This document shows positions 37,485 through 51,100 of a stretch of DNA of 64,000 nucleotides, piece by piece. The translations under genes and the position numbers were made by a program. Location of the stretch: contig OENT01000631.1 of assembly GCA_900239685.1 (NCBI GenBank), forward strand, positions 1 to 64,000, written 5' to 3'. The stretch's first letter is position 1. Each line of letters opens with the position of its first letter. The stretch comes from Rotaria macrura (Eukaryota; Rotifera; Eurotatoria; Philodinida; Philodinidae). The notes beneath the pieces are model-generated. The model saw nothing but the letters and a program-made list of their open reading frames with translations. It did not search any database and was not told the origin of the DNA.

Positions 37485-40148
37485 ATGGCTTTCTTTCCTG
37501 GTAAGCTATTGATTCTTGTCATGGAAGATGATGAATACATATACATGATAATTTAGGAGCAACGAAAGATCAGATGCGTGCTGATCAGCTACTAAAACGA
37601 CGTCAACAAGAACATGAACAAATGGAAATTAAAAAGAAAAAGATCGAAGAAGAAAATCGGATGCAAGCTATTGAAGAAAAATTTAAAGCACATTACGATG
37701 CTGTGGAACAAATGTTAAAAACGGACACAGTTGGTCTAGTATCATTAGATGAAATGAAGAAAAAACAAGAGGAGATGATAAATGCTCGTGAACAGCAATT
37801 AGCCAGAGAAAAAGAAGCTAAACTTAATGAATCGATGAAGAATAAACTAAATAATCGAAAAGATGCAGGTGCGCATCAACGACCAAATAAATTATCATTT
37901 GCTGATGAATGGAGAGAAGAAGAAGAAGAACAAGAAGACGAAGAACAAGATAATGGTGAAGATAATGAAACCATCACAAAACAACAACCGAGCAAAAGTG
38001 AAGAGGTAGATTATTACGACTATTATAACTGTGTATTACAGAAAGTTTCTATTGTATGTATTTCAGAAGATTCTGAAAGTATTTGAATTATTATTCGGTT
38101 TGAATTAGCAGAAGGCTAATCTGTATAATCGTAATAGATGCAATATAATTGTTCTTATTGAACACGATTATCGAAGAGATTTTTCACATAACATTGCGAG
38201 TAAAAGTGGAAAACGTGTAGAAGCTGATATATTGCAGTTATATTACCATCACTGCTACAACCCAAGAGTGCAGAACACCTACGATAAAAACGAATGGAAT
38301 TATTTTCAATCCTGACGTTACACTATAGATATATCATACCGCCTTAGAACGGGATTTGTTTCAAATCTGTATATTGTAATATATCGCAAAGAATATTTGA
38401 AAATGACAACATGTTCAGCGACGTTACATAGATAAAGCAGCAGAATTTCTTGACCGATATTTTAAACGCTCACACTCACACCCTCTCCCATTTGTTTAAT
38501 CGTTAGCTTTTCAATTTTTTCAATTGTTCTTTATTCGACATAAGTTGCAGAATACCCTGAATCTCATATATAGGTATCAAGCATTAACAAATAATTATCA
38601 AATTTATTTGTGACAGGTAGTAGTAATTCATTCGATTTTAAACATAGCTATACCGGTTTTGAACGATCAGGTTTCTTCTTCAAGAAAAAAATGGCAACGA
38701 CCATTCTTCTTTCTCAGTCATGATGCCATCGATCTATTTTCATTAATACTAGATTGTATGTAACTTGTTTAGACATGTTATTTTAGAAAACGTTGTAGCA
38801 TTGGCGTGTACCAACTTTTAAAAGAATATGAGCAAGTTCTTTATGAACATGTTCAGTATTTGAAAGCGTTCATTAGAATCTCATGAATTAGATAATTCGG
38901 TCCAGTGTATCTGGTGTAGCTCGATGACTACTTGACAGTGCAAATAATTTTGCTAACGATACAACTTTCATGTTTGTAAGGCGACACTATTTTGAAATTC
39001 GAAATTAACGACAAGGTTCGTTTGTTAGTTCATTCAGATCTGTCAGAAACAAAAATTGCAAATCTTTCTCACAGTCTTTCTTAATCGAGAAGTACAAGTT
39101 CCGATGATATGGTCGCAACATAATTCCTCTCGACTTCCAATTTACAACGCAGTGTATTCTTGCAGGAGTTTTTCTGAGATAGCTTACTCTATAGAACTCA
39201 ACTGCTATCGAAAGATCTTTGACCAAAAATAAACATTAAGTAACTATTGATGAGGTTATATTTTATATTTTTTTTGGGGTATACTTCTAGCCTATTACCA
39301 ACGATGACAATTCGCTATCAAATGATGTACCAAAAAATGAAGATGTTGATAGTAACGATAGTACATCACAACAAGAACCAACACAGGCTGAACTAGATCG
39401 CCTTGTCGCTGCCATTAAAAAGAAACGTCTTGGAAAAAATCCAGGTACGAAAAAAATGTCTAAAAACCAAACAATTCGATAAGAAATTTTTTGTTTAGAT
39501 GTTGATACAAGTTTTTTACCAGATAAAGATCGGGAAGAAGAAGAACGAATATTACGTGAAAAACTTCGTCAAGAATGGGTTGAAAAACAACAAAAATTAA
39601 AAAACGAAGAAGTTGATCTTGTGTTTAGCTATTGGGATGGATCAGGACATCGTCGTTCTGTTCGAATTAAAAAACGTATCACAATACAAATGTTTCTTTC
39701 GAAAGCACTTGAAATTCTTCGTCGAGAGAATATGTTTAATGAATTAAAATCAGCATCAGTCGATCAACTTATATTCGTCAAAGATGATGTTATACTTCCA
39801 CATCATTATTCTTTTTATGATTTTATTGTAACACGTGCTCGTGGTCGTACAGGACTTTTATTTACATTCACAGAAGCGCTTAAACCAAATGCTATTGTTG
39901 AAGTACCAGCAACAGCCACTACAACAATGACAACAACAGCTGCGACGAATATAAGTGATTCTACGGCATCATCATCAAATGATAATCAAGCATCAGGACC
40001 AACAACGTCTCATGCAGGAAAAATATGTTTACGTTCATGGTATGAACGAAATAAACATATTTTTCCTGCTTGTCGTTGGGAACCATACGACCCAGAGAAA
40101 CGTTGGAGTGCACATGAGCAACCAAAAAATCGTTTTTGTGTTAAATAA
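37485..40148 (+). CDS. FAM50A: FAM50A/XAP5 family nuclear protein
   Basis: Exons 37485-37500, 37557-38005, 39291-39444 and 39499-40148 give 422 aa. The N-terminus MAFFPGA and a long charged coiled coil with [14 protein letters not shown] and [11 protein letters not shown] match XAP5 proteins. A Glu/Asp-rich low-complexity stretch is followed by [17 protein letters not shown], the XAP5 domain signature [11 protein letters not shown], the segment [15 protein letters not shown], and the C-terminal [14 protein letters not shown] with [11 protein letters not shown]. The family is nuclear and associated with the spliceosome; human FAM50A mutations cause an intellectual-disability syndrome. Human FAM50A has 339 residues, and the excess here lies in the acidic and Thr/Ser-rich ([11 protein letters not shown]) inserts. 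The 1285-bp intron between exons 2 and 3 interrupts the acidic region. AGA starts 118 bp downstream. Confidence 0.95.
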
Positions 40149-40266
40149 TATTTGTTTTTCTTGTATTCAATGTAATGGACTTCATTTTACTGTTAATATA
40201 AAAAAACAGAAAACTATCAAAGTCGTTTGATATTGTTTCTCATTGCCTTTATTTTTATCTATTTTG

Positions 40267-42105
40267 ATGAGTGCAAATCGTCTTTGTCGGCTAATTTTGT
40301 TGGTTTGTTATGTAAAAATGTCTACAACTGCACAAGGGTCGCCGACACCTATCGTTGTTAATACATGGCCGTTTATAAATGCAACAAGAAGTGCATTTGC
40401 TAAAATGCTGACACCCGGTGCTACATGTTTAGATGCTGTTGAAGTAGGATGTCGAACATGTGAAGAAGAACAATGTGATGGTAGTGTTGGATGGGGAAAT
40501 CATCCTGCTGAAGATGGGGAAACAACATTGGATGCTCTCATTATGGAAGGACGTACAATGGCTGTTGGTGCTGTTGCTAAGTATATCGTACTATTTTTCT
40601 TAGATAAGATTTAAGATTCATCATTGAAGTTTAATTTGATTAGCTTGTAATATGAACGAACATAGATCACGTCAAATGAGTAGTAAATCTATCTAGAGAT
40701 TTACATGTTTTCTTTGATTCTAAATTCATTCAGATGAATATTCTATTTTATATAGATTCATCTATAATAGAACAAATATCTCCATAGTAATAAAAACGAC
40801 AGTAGCTAATACACGACTGACGGAAAATAGCATGAACTGAAAATAGAATAAAACTATAGACGTTCGATATTTTTGAAGTAATCAATGTGATATTGATGAC
40901 AATAGTGTTATATTTCAATATTATTTCGATCACACTAGTATAGTTATGATAGATTACTATGAAACAAAAATCGCTCTTCGTGTTCCTTTTGAATCCCTTC
41001 AAGTTTTTTTTCTTCAATGTTTATCTCTACTGCGTTTCATTCTATACAGTTTGCATCGTATCAAAAATGCTATTGGTGTTGCTCGTGCTGTTTTACAATA
41101 TTCGACACATTCGTTGATGGTTGGTGAAAGTGCAACGAAATTTGCAATTGAAATGGGTTTCAAAGAAGAAGATCTTCATAGCAATGCATCGATTGAAACA
41201 TGGAATAGATGGAAAATGGAAAATTGTCAACCAAATTTTCGACGTAACGTACAACCAGACCCGAGTACAAGCTGTGGACCATACACACCTAAAATCAAAT
41301 GCGGTAATAAAGAATTTTGTATACACATAGTTTTATTTTTGATAGGCACAATGTGACTGAAAGGTTAAAATACATAGGTAAGAAACATTCCGAACTCTGA
41401 CAACCTGTTACGAGTATAGTTGATAAAATGTTACAGATCAAGTTAGTTATGCCCAGATTGCTTTTGAGTCGAACATTAGTAAGTCTATCACGGGAATCAA
41501 CTCAATGAGATCATGTCGCATACCAAAAACAATGGACGCCGTGTAATCACATTTGAAATCATATAATTAGAGACGCCGTCTTGCACAACCTAAGACTACG
41601 AGAACTGTGCTAACAATGTATATTTTGTTCTCTAGACGGAAAGATTCAATCTCATAATCAATTACCAAGTGGAGAACATGATACAATTGGCATGATTGCT
41701 TTAGATTCAAATGGTAATATGGCCGCCGGTGCTTCAACAAACGGTCTTCAATTTAAAATTCCAGGTCGTGTGGCCGACTCAGCAGTGATCGGCAGTGGTG
41801 CTTATGTTGATAATGAAGTTGGTGGTGCATGCGCTACTGGCGACGGTGATGTCATGCAGCGTTTTGTTCCTTCGTATCATGCTGTACAACTAATGCGACA
41901 AGGTGTTGCACCTGATGAGGCATGTCTAGATGCAATAAAACGCATTGCAAGATTTTATCCCAACTTTACTGGTGCTGTATTAGCCCTGGGCAAAGATGGT
42001 CGACACGGTGCTGCCTGTCATGGTATTGATTCATTTCCATACTCTGTTATGCAACAAGGTTGGACAGATCCAACAGTTTTAGAGATTCCTTGTCTTAAAC
42101 CATGA
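40267..42105 (+). CDS. AGA: N(4)-(beta-N-acetylglucosaminyl)-L-asparaginase (aspartylglucosaminidase)
   Basis: Exons 40267-40580, 41050-41303 and 41636-42105 join in phase to 345 aa, against 346 in human. An N-terminal hydrophobic signal ([12 protein letters not shown]) should direct it to the secretory pathway and lysosome. The Ntn-hydrolase precursor is cut before the nucleophile Thr in GEHDTIGM; by this model that Thr is residue 206, the same number as in the human enzyme. Other conserved stretches are [82 protein letters not shown] and TGDGDVM. The enzyme cleaves the GlcNAc-Asn bond of glycoasparagines. All key residues visible to me are present, so it should be functional. It lies head-to-tail behind FAM50A. 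Confidence 0.95.
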
Positions 42106-42586
42106 TTGAATTTCTTTTTTCTGTGTGTTTTTAATTTTATTGTTGATCAATGATGAGATATATTTGTTGGTAATTTTTCTTTTCTAGTAACATGTTATCT
42201 TCTTTCGTTTCTTCTTTCGTGCTGCTTTCTTTCTATATTCGTTCTTTTGGTGATTTGGCATTGTTCTTGTCCTTCATCTTCTGGTTGCGTGTTTCTTCAA
42301 GGTCAATTCATAATATAAACAATGACCTGAATATTTTTATTGCGTAATTGTCTATTACGCAGTATTATTTCTTTTGGGCACTTTATATATGTTCGATATA
42401 TAAAAGATAGATAAATTTGTTAGTTTATATACAATTCTATCGTTAGGAATCGTTTTAGTAATTTGTTCTTGTCGTTATTTCAAAACGTGAAATAATCATA
42501 CATAAGGACTTCACTCTTATATGAAGGACAAATCTACAATATTAAGTAATTTTTTTCTACAACATACTTTATTCATTCCAGATAGA
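42106..42586. other. Spacer between AGA and RCC1L
   Basis: Pyrimidine-rich 3' UTR-like sequence follows the AGA stop. The RCC1L frame is open back to an ATG at 42521. No other feature seen. Confidence 0.5.
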
Positions 42587-45463
42587 ATGAATACTATTCA
42601 ACAACCTTTAAAGATTTGTGTTAATTGCAATAAAAACCTATTTTTACGTCATATAAACATAAATATAATAAATTCAAAAAAAACACCAGTACCAACAGTA
42701 AGTTTTGTTGGTCAACGTTCACGACTCTATCCGTCTATCTATTGCTGGGGTTATATTGGAACAGGAGCATTAGGTGTGTTTGATTTTGTTAATAAACAAC
42801 CAGATCCAAAACGTACTGACTCAACGCAGCAAACTCGACTTCGTCGTGCAATTCCTTATCGACATCCTTTTTCATATGAACATCAAATAAAGATAAGTCG
42901 CATAGCATGTGGCAACGGTTTTACATTGTTTTCATCGAATACATTAAAATATGATAAGTTATGGGCATGCGGCTTAAATACAGATAGTCAATTGACATTT
43001 TTTAAAGATCGTAATCATCCGAAGGGATTCGGTGATTACGTTATTGTACCAAAAGTTATACACTTACCGATCAAGCATCCAAGATCAACAAGAATTATAC
43101 AAATAGCAGCTGGCAGGGCACATTCGATTGTGTTAACAGATAAGTCAAGTTAGTAGAATGAATACATTTCTTCACTTGTAATCATAGTACACATACAATA
43201 CTCTAGTGATAGAAAATATTTGCTCAGATGAGCATCAATCTTGAGAAAATTTGAGATATTTAGATAGAAAAAGATTTCTTTGATGTGTAGCTTTCCAGGA
43301 GTGAAAAAAAATAGAATGTGAGCATACGAAGAATGATGTGTGTCGAAGGCCGATAAAGATTGGTCCCATCAACACTCGATACTGCTCACTTATTCTGCTT
43401 TTGACACAACTTCATTGGCAGATTATATGTGTTTCAATAGCGTAATCCCCCCCCCCCCGCACTTTATAGCAAATATCTCCGATAGAGTCGATATGAAAAA
43501 TGTTTTAAACGCCCCTCCAATTTTACAAAACTTTTGTAAAACTTTATTGGTATGTTAATCGTAAAACCAGTCTTGTTTTATTTTCTTATTTTCCAGCGTA
43601 AAAATCTCGACATTTTCTGGAAAGTTGCTTCAAAAGCTCCTAAAAGAGTCCCTGAAATTCTTCGAAAGGACAACGGGCGATAAGACCTTTGCTTGTCTAC
43701 AATATTTTTCCAACAGATTTTCATATTCTCAATCAAAGTTACAGTCTATCTCTAGTGATATATAATTCGATGGAATTAGAGAAAAGCAGTTTTTGTTAGT
43801 TCTGGGTTGCACCTAAGTGGTACAAGACAGATGAAAAAAAAGTTATTTTTCGGCAGAAAAAAATTCATCACTCTACTCAGAATTGTACGCTGATTGAGAC
43901 TATGTAAGTCTGTTTGAAAAGTTTCGTTGGCACGAATTGGCCGAGTGACCACTTGTTTTTTTCACATCTAAACACACTGAAACAATTTAGGACATAATAG
44001 AAACCCCCTAGGATTTCTATAATGGTGGGAGGGGGGAGGGCTTACAGCATGATTTGAGGATGGCAGTGACTCTATTCGCAATGGAAGAGAAAAATCTAGA
44101 CACGTACGTTTTGTTTTTGTAGACTCATCATGAGGTATGTAAGCCGAACAACTGTACCACTGTCAAATCATCAATTAGAATAACTAGGTTTCCGAGTGTT
44201 CGAAATACTTATAATCCATGTTCATCATTTTTGAAAATATGTTTCTTATGGTCAAATGTTCTCTTATGTTATTTTTCTCTTTTCGACTCCGAAATTTTAC
44301 GAAATTAACAAACATGTTTTCCATTCAACCGATGATGCTGATCAACTGATGAGTTTAGACGTCCAGAGTCGTATAACAAAGAATACTAAACTTAACCGTC
44401 TATTATCACAACATGCTCTATTTTAACATGAATTTTTATATCATCTCAAAAAGGAGCATGTCATAAAATTTCATGACGATCGATACATGCTAGAAATTCG
44501 TCAAAGCTTGTCTTATTCATGTTAAATCTTTTATTAACAGAATATGGCAATCAAAAATATCAAATCATGTTTGCTCTTCGAAAAACAGAATCTTTTTGTT
44601 ATTTTTCAGGTCTCTTCTCATTTGGAAATAATTCATTTGGTCAATGTGCTCGTCAAATAGTACCCGATGAAGTTTATAAGAATAGTATGCTGATTCATTC
44701 ATTTAATATTGACTTAGAAGAAAACGATGATAAAATAATTGATGTTATTTGCGGTCAAGATCACAGTTTATTCTTAAGTGAGAAAGGTCGTGTTTATGCT
44801 TGTGGTTTAAACACTGATGGGCAATTAGGTATTGGCCATTATAATTGTGTAATAAGACCAGAACGAGTTCGTGGTGAAATTGAAAATGAACATATAGTGC
44901 AAATAGCATCAAAGGGTGATTCCATACTAGCTCTGAATAAATCGGGGGATGTATTTGGTTGGGGTAATAATGAATATCGTCAATTAGGAATAATGAATGA
45001 TCCAATCGATTCGCCAAGATCATTACAATGTGATCAACCCCGGCATCTTCGTTTTCGTGATGGATCTACATTGAAAGATATTAAATGTGTAGCTGCTGGT
45101 GGTTCTCTATGTTCAGCTGTCGATCGACAAGGTAGATTATATATGTGGGGTTTTGGTTTACTTGGTTTTGGTCCGAAACATACTACAATCGACATACCAC
45201 AACAAATACCTATGGAATTGTTTGGACAAAATGAATTCAATCGTGATGTTAAAATCGATCGTGTTACATGTGGTTTACTTAGTACAGCTGCAATAACAAA
45301 TAATGGAGAATTATTTATGTGGGGGAAAAATCGATTTGGAGCATTAGGTGTTGAATTCGACGAAGATGCACCAATGCCAATGCGTGTTTTTGTGCCGGCT
45401 CGTGTTAATTCTATAGCACTTGGGCCTGATCATACATTTGTTTTATGTAAAGGATATGTATAA
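42587..45463 (+). CDS. RCC1L: RCC1-like protein RCC1L (WBSCR16), mitochondrial
   Basis: Exons 42587-43148 and 44610-45463 give 471 aa (human 464). The ATG at 42587 (MNTIQQP) is chosen; an in-frame ATG at 42521 would add 22 residues and is a reasonable alternative for a mitochondrial presequence. RCC1-type blades are evident: YCWGYIGTGALGV, KISRIACGNGFTLFSS, LWACGLNTDSQL, IAAGRAHSIVLTD, LFSFGNNSFGQC, VICGQDHSLFLSEKGRVY, GDVFGWGNNEYRQL, LYMWGFGLLGFGP and GELFMWGKNRFGALG. In mammals RCC1L is a mitochondrial factor in mitoribosome assembly and pseudouridylation modules. The 1461-bp intron carries a homopolymer C12 and a G-rich block. AATAAA lies 6 bp past the stop, at 45469-45474. Confidence 0.93.
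43440..44048. repeat. Candidate degenerate inverted-repeat element in RCC1L intron
   Basis: The left end, GCGTAAT followed by C12 (43447-43458) and CTTTATAGCAAAT, resembles the reverse complement of the right end, GCTGTAAG followed by a C-rich block and CATTATAGAAAT (about 44013-44048). The match is imperfect over about 38 bp and I see no clear target duplication. The spacing of about 600 bp and absence of coding frames fit an old MITE. Chance similarity of C-rich tracts cannot be excluded. Confidence 0.35.
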
Positions 45464-47720
45464 TTTCAAATAAAACTATGAAATTCCAGTTTGATTTTTC
45501 AATGAACATTTCATTTACATTCATTTGTCAAGCATCGAACAAACGGATCCTGCAATACATCTTACGTGAGAAAATTTCTCTATCCGTGTCAGTCAAACAT
45601 AAGATGTGATTTCTGCAAAAGGGCACCACGCTCGAATAATACATGCATGATAGTTAATCGAGAAAATTTTGTTCTCATGAATAGAATTCAATTTTAAAGA
45701 TGTCATGAACATACTCTTGAAGACACCAAAATACTTCCTCTAGAATTCCATGAAACTGAAATAGATTGGCGTGCATTTTTATGTCAATCAGAAATCAAAC
45801 ATTGAACAACTGTTATTTTTTCCGGCAGAATCGAATAATCTAAAATCATTATTTTGTAATGTCCTGTCAATTTCCTTGTTTATTACATGAAAAAAAATAT
45901 TTGACGATACATTACATATGAAATCTACATCAGATAAGAACTGTCCGCCTACTTCATCGGTGTGAAAGAAATCTGATTTAGAATGAGCAGGATGACTTTT
46001 TTAGTGTCTGCAATGTTTCAATCAAAAAATTTAATAAAATTTATATTTACTATATCTAAAATACTTACAGGAAACGAGAGAAAAATTAACAATCAATATA
46101 GTCAAGTAAGAACGTTTCATAATAAAAGAATCTCAAATTGCTTTTATTGTTCATCATATATATATATATATATTTACAATTTGATTCTTGGACTTAGAAA
46201 GTGAAGAGAGACGCAGGAGAGTATTAGCTTTTACAACTTAAATACTTGAAAATTAGAGAATATATTTTATAAAGTGTTGATTGATTGAAACCACGATAAG
46301 TACTCAACTTAAGATATGAGAAAAAAAGTACATTATGAATGCTAATTAAACTATATTCTGACGATTATTACTAACAATCGTTCGTTCAGTTTATCGATCG
46401 AAATCCTATCGAAAATTTACAGCAGTCATAAAGTATCATAGTCACAGACATATTATTATCAAGGAATCAACTCTTATTTATAATCAGAACGTAAATAGAA
46501 AATGACGTCAATCAAAATAACCAAATAGCAAGATACTTAATCATATCGAATTATTTTCTTTTGTCGTTTGAGAATCTGGTTTACAAATGTTCTGTTTATG
46601 CAACATAAGATTTTATAGGAATAAGCTCATTTGTTTTCTCTGACGTATTCAATTGTCTTGATTCTAAAATATAAACCATATCATAATTGATTCTCTTTTT
46701 TTGTCTATCAATAGAACTTATTTTGTTTGATAATGAAGTCAAAATGTTTCATCTAAGAACAAGATTAGATTAACAGGAACGAGAGCTTTTATTTTTAATG
46801 ATCAGATATCGCCTTGGTTTTATTATTCTTACTTACTAAGAGATAAGCATTCATGACTTTTTCATTTGAAAAAAAAGGAAATAATGGAAAACAGCACGAA
46901 ATCGAGTATCAGAATATAAGAAGGATTCTCAAAATATCTTTCTGTTCTTTGAAGAACTACAATTGGGATAAATGTATTTTAACGAGCAAGTTATGTATAG
47001 AAGACCTTGCGAAAATTTCAAAAACGACGGTTTCTCAAGAATTTCCTGCATGAAGTAAGACATAGTAAATCTATGTTAATCTTCTTTGACTTGTTCAACT
47101 TTTGCTTACTATATTATTTATTGCATATTTAGTCACATAAAAACAAACTCTTTTTTTTTTCCATAGACTGATTTTCTATTAACGAACATATTGATATCAA
47201 AATATTTGTCACAATTCATAATAAGGAAATCAAATTCTTTGCATTTGTTCTATGTATTCTCTATTTTTTTTTAAACTTCCCGCTTGATTGATACCATAAC
47301 ATCACAATAATGCTTCATGATTATTTAAGCAGACAACAACAATAACATCATCAATTATCGTCATGTTAAATAAACACGTCAACTTCTATTTCGCATCTAA
47401 ATTGATGAACAGGAACATAAACATTGTAATTAAAAAGAGTCCTAGAATGTTTTGGTGAGAAACGTCGCCTTCCTTATATTATTATTTTTTTATCGGCAGC
47501 ACTTTTTACATTTCCTTTTTTTTCAGAATCTAGAAGTTTGTAAAAATCTTTTCTCTCGTTTTTTCTCCTCTCATTCGTGCTCGCCTACATATTCGGCTAT
47601 AAAAGAAGAAACAAAGTCGGTTTTAAGTATTTCTCATTAGTTCATCCAACATATGAACGTATTAACTTCTTTTTTCTATTTCTTCTTCAGATATTGCAAG
47701 CTTTCTTGATCTCCTACAGA
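45464..47720. other. Intergenic, RCC1L to peptide gene
   Basis: Holds the RCC1L polyadenylation signal at its start. A short AT repeat lies near 46157-46172. Small open frames at 45983-46204, 46853-47053 and 47452-47640 show no recognisable features. Confidence 0.5.
45469..45474 (+). promoter_or_regulatory. Polyadenylation signal of RCC1L
   Basis: AATAAA only 6 bp after the stop codon, implying a very short 3' UTR. Confidence 0.65.
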
Positions 47721-48197
47721 ATGATTGCCTTATTGAACGATATCCGTTGTATTTTACTTTTCATTGCTCTTTTTCAATCTGTATCTCTTTATAAAATCGA
47801 TTCGCTTGATGACAATGTAAGTTATTTTATATTTTTCTCTCATTCATCATTGTTCTATATGTAATTGTTTTTCAAGCATGCCGATTTATCAAGTTCATTT
47901 CTCAAACAAAACTTAAATCTACCGTTGCAAAATACACATAATGGATATGAAGATATTATTATGAATGCAATTAATGAGAACATCAAGGATAATATCGAAG
48001 GATGGAAATCAACATCGAAGCGTTCAGTTGTACCTATTGGATTAGCACAGAGTACACAACGTCGTAACAGTCGCCCACATTGGAATCCGTTAGTAGCAGC
48101 TTATAAGCGTTGTGGTGAATTCTTATCGAATGAAAAACGTGAGAATTGTTTCAAAGAAGCCGTTCAAATGCTCTTTGTGCATAAACTGAGAAAATAA
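47721..48197 (+). CDS. Small secreted protein, possible peptide-hormone precursor
   Basis: Two exons, 47721-47816 and 47877-48197, with a 60-bp GT-AG intron, encode 138 aa. Residues 9-22 form a strongly hydrophobic signal sequence (RCILLFIALFQSVSLY). Dibasic sites occur at 80-81 (KR), 94-95 (RR), 109-110 (KR) and 119-120 (KR). The C-terminal part contains two cysteines (111 and 123) that could form one small loop, then a basic, hydrophobic tail ending VHKLRK. RR and KR bracket the 13-residue segment NSRPHWNPLVAAY. This layout is that of a neuropeptide or hormone precursor, but I cannot assign a family. AATAAA overlaps the end of the gene (48199-48204), consistent with a short mRNA. A small secreted effector or antimicrobial-like protein is the alternative. 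Confidence 0.7.
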
Positions 48198-51100
48198 TAA
48201 TAAAAGATACTTTAAAATACCAATTTAAAAAATGCTTGAATGAAGAAACTTGTCAAAATCATTGATTTTCATTTATGCTTAGCAATACATTTATGTATAT
48301 CTGTGCGTAAGTTGTTGTGGTAAATTATTTTATCATCAAGAGAAAAAAAAGTCGATTAATTTTAATTATTAACCTGTTTTTATCTTCGTTTTTCTCATTT
48401 GTTGTAGTGTTTCGTGAATAAAGGAGAGAGACGAGTTGCAAAAAAGTCGTGACTAATGATTAATTAATTATATGTATTATTCAAAATACATGATTCGAAC
48501 AATAATTTTGAGATATGTCTCCAACTTTTCCTTTGTATAAAAAAAAAAGGGATATTACGAACAAATGCGATGCAAGATCTTTAGAGTACGATAAAACGTG
48601 TTCATGGCATCCGTTGATTGTATAGTCATGCAAAGACGTTTTTCTTTCATAGCTGTAGGATTCTTTTGTTTGATGTTCTTACAAAAAATTTCTTTAATGG
48701 GATGAAGATGAACAAATAGACTACAAAATAATTATAATTCTTTGGATTGGTGAAAATCAACGAGAATAGATGAGATAGGAAAATGTACAGATAGTAACAT
48801 ATAATTTGAGATAGTTGTTCTTTTATTTGTAGAAATAACAATATATATATATTACCCGATTTTAAAAAGCATGGGCTCAGTTCATGATAGTTAATTATCG
48901 ATATTGAGATTTGTCAGGCATTTCGTTGTAAAGATCCACAGCGACAAACTTCCTGTTACTACTTAAGTACACAAGTAATATCCACTTTTACGGTCATATG
49001 CTTTGAAGAAGACGAAAAACAAGTTTACTTTTTCTAACTAATTAACAACATATTATGCAAAAGCGAATGTCATGCATGAATATTCATTTTCTAGTGCAAT
49101 GTAGCACACAATATTTGATTAGAATCCAGCAAGAAAAGAAGCATTCGTTTAACATATGGTAGGATGTATGCTCCAAGCATTATTCTAAGAAAAATCAAGC
49201 CAGAAGATAAAATAGAAGCAGATTATTACAGTAAACATTGTTTAAATAAAACAAAGGCATCCAAAGATCATTCATATCATGTCGTAAAAATTTCATCGAG
49301 GTGCATCAAAACTGTTCTCTTAGCTTACGTTGATTTAGAGCTATTGTGATGTGTAGACAATGCCAGTTCTACTTTCTTGTATGACATTTCACGTTAATAA
49401 AAGTCAATGTCTCAATTGTTGCTTACAGACTATATAATCAGTACCCTTGATAATTACTATTCTTGCTTTTTATGAATATAAATGTATGCACCACTCATGA
49501 AAGTGCAAATTCTTCGAAGATCGTCGTATTTTTATCGAAACCCAATTTCGAAAAAGAAAAAACAAAGAAAGATTAATCAGTTTACTGTATTTCAACAAAT
49601 ACTGAGCCATTTACGAATGGTCCTCACTATATATAACTTTCATATTCCTAATTGAAAATATTCTATCGGAAAAAGATGAGAAAAAATTTATTCAGATTAT
49701 TGAAATGGTACATTTTCATAGATAAGCATTGTTCTGACAAATGTTTATTTATTGAATTAATGTCTAGAGATATTAACAATATTTGAATGAGCCATGAATT
49801 TGAAAGCTTTTATTGGAAAGTAAAAAGAATAAAAAAATATCGCTTTTAATGTCATATACATCTAATTAATTACTATTTATGTTGTCAACTAGGATTCTCA
49901 TCAATTTCTCTTTTGTGCAATGTTGTCATTTGAATACCTTTTTATAAAAGACATTCTTATAGCTATTTATTTCATGATCAATAGTGTCACATTGTTTTTA
50001 ATCAAAACTACCCTAAATAGAATATCGATATGATTCTTGTGATTCGATCGTCCTGAAATAGCCATTGAACTAGAGCACTTTACTAAGTGGACAGAAAATT
50101 TGTTATTTCTAGAAGGCTTCTGTTCATTTAGCTGTATCATGACTTATGTTAGCTCAAGTATCTTATTGAAAAGAAAGAAAAACTTGAATCTTTACATATT
50201 CTATCGTTGATTCTTGCTTCCTATTATTATACTAATGTGAAATTTCATTGAACTAGCATTGATTTTCTACATATTGAGTACTAATAATTAGATCAGGTCA
50301 ATCATCTATAATAGGACGTAGATAGTGTCTTGTTATTCTTGATGTTTTCATGCAGGTCGTTAATTCTACGTTCTCGTCATAGATAACTTTCTCTAGAGCT
50401 AGTCAATATTATTGATGCTGCGTATATGTCAAATTCCAGACAAGAAAGTCTCTTCGGCTTTTCAAAACATCAGGGACTGTTTTTAATCGAAAGAGACAAG
50501 TCATTATTTGAAAGTCAAGCTCAACATACATAAACTATACAAAATTAAAAATAAGCTAATGTAAAAGGTGATCGATATCTGGAGTGTCTTTTTTTTTAAT
50601 CGAAATTGATTTATATATTTTCACGTAGATCTACATTGATTCCTCACATAATTACTAGAACTTATGTAATCCAAAACGTTTTGTTTTCATTGTCATAAAT
50701 GTACACAATAATCTTTAAAATAATATTGGTGAACAATCTTCGTCTGTAGAATCGACTGTAGATATTTTAAAAATAGAGTGTCTTTATTACCAAACCTTTG
50801 ATTGTTATCTGTCAAAATATTGAAGCTGAAGTTGATTTTATTTATTGAAGAACAAGTAGAAATGATTCTCTACAAGATAAAACACTTCCCACTGTGTTTA
50901 CAGCTGATTTCCATCATCATACATAAATATCATGAAAGATAAAAATTTAATGTTCTTTTCAACCAATTCGTACAAAAACATGTAATTGTTTATGGCATTC
51001 CATTAGTGAATCTTCATCACAAGATATTGTAATCAGCTGGCATACGTGATGCGTTTTAGGCAGTTGTGTTTTCTGTCTATTGAAAGTAGAACTCTATCGA

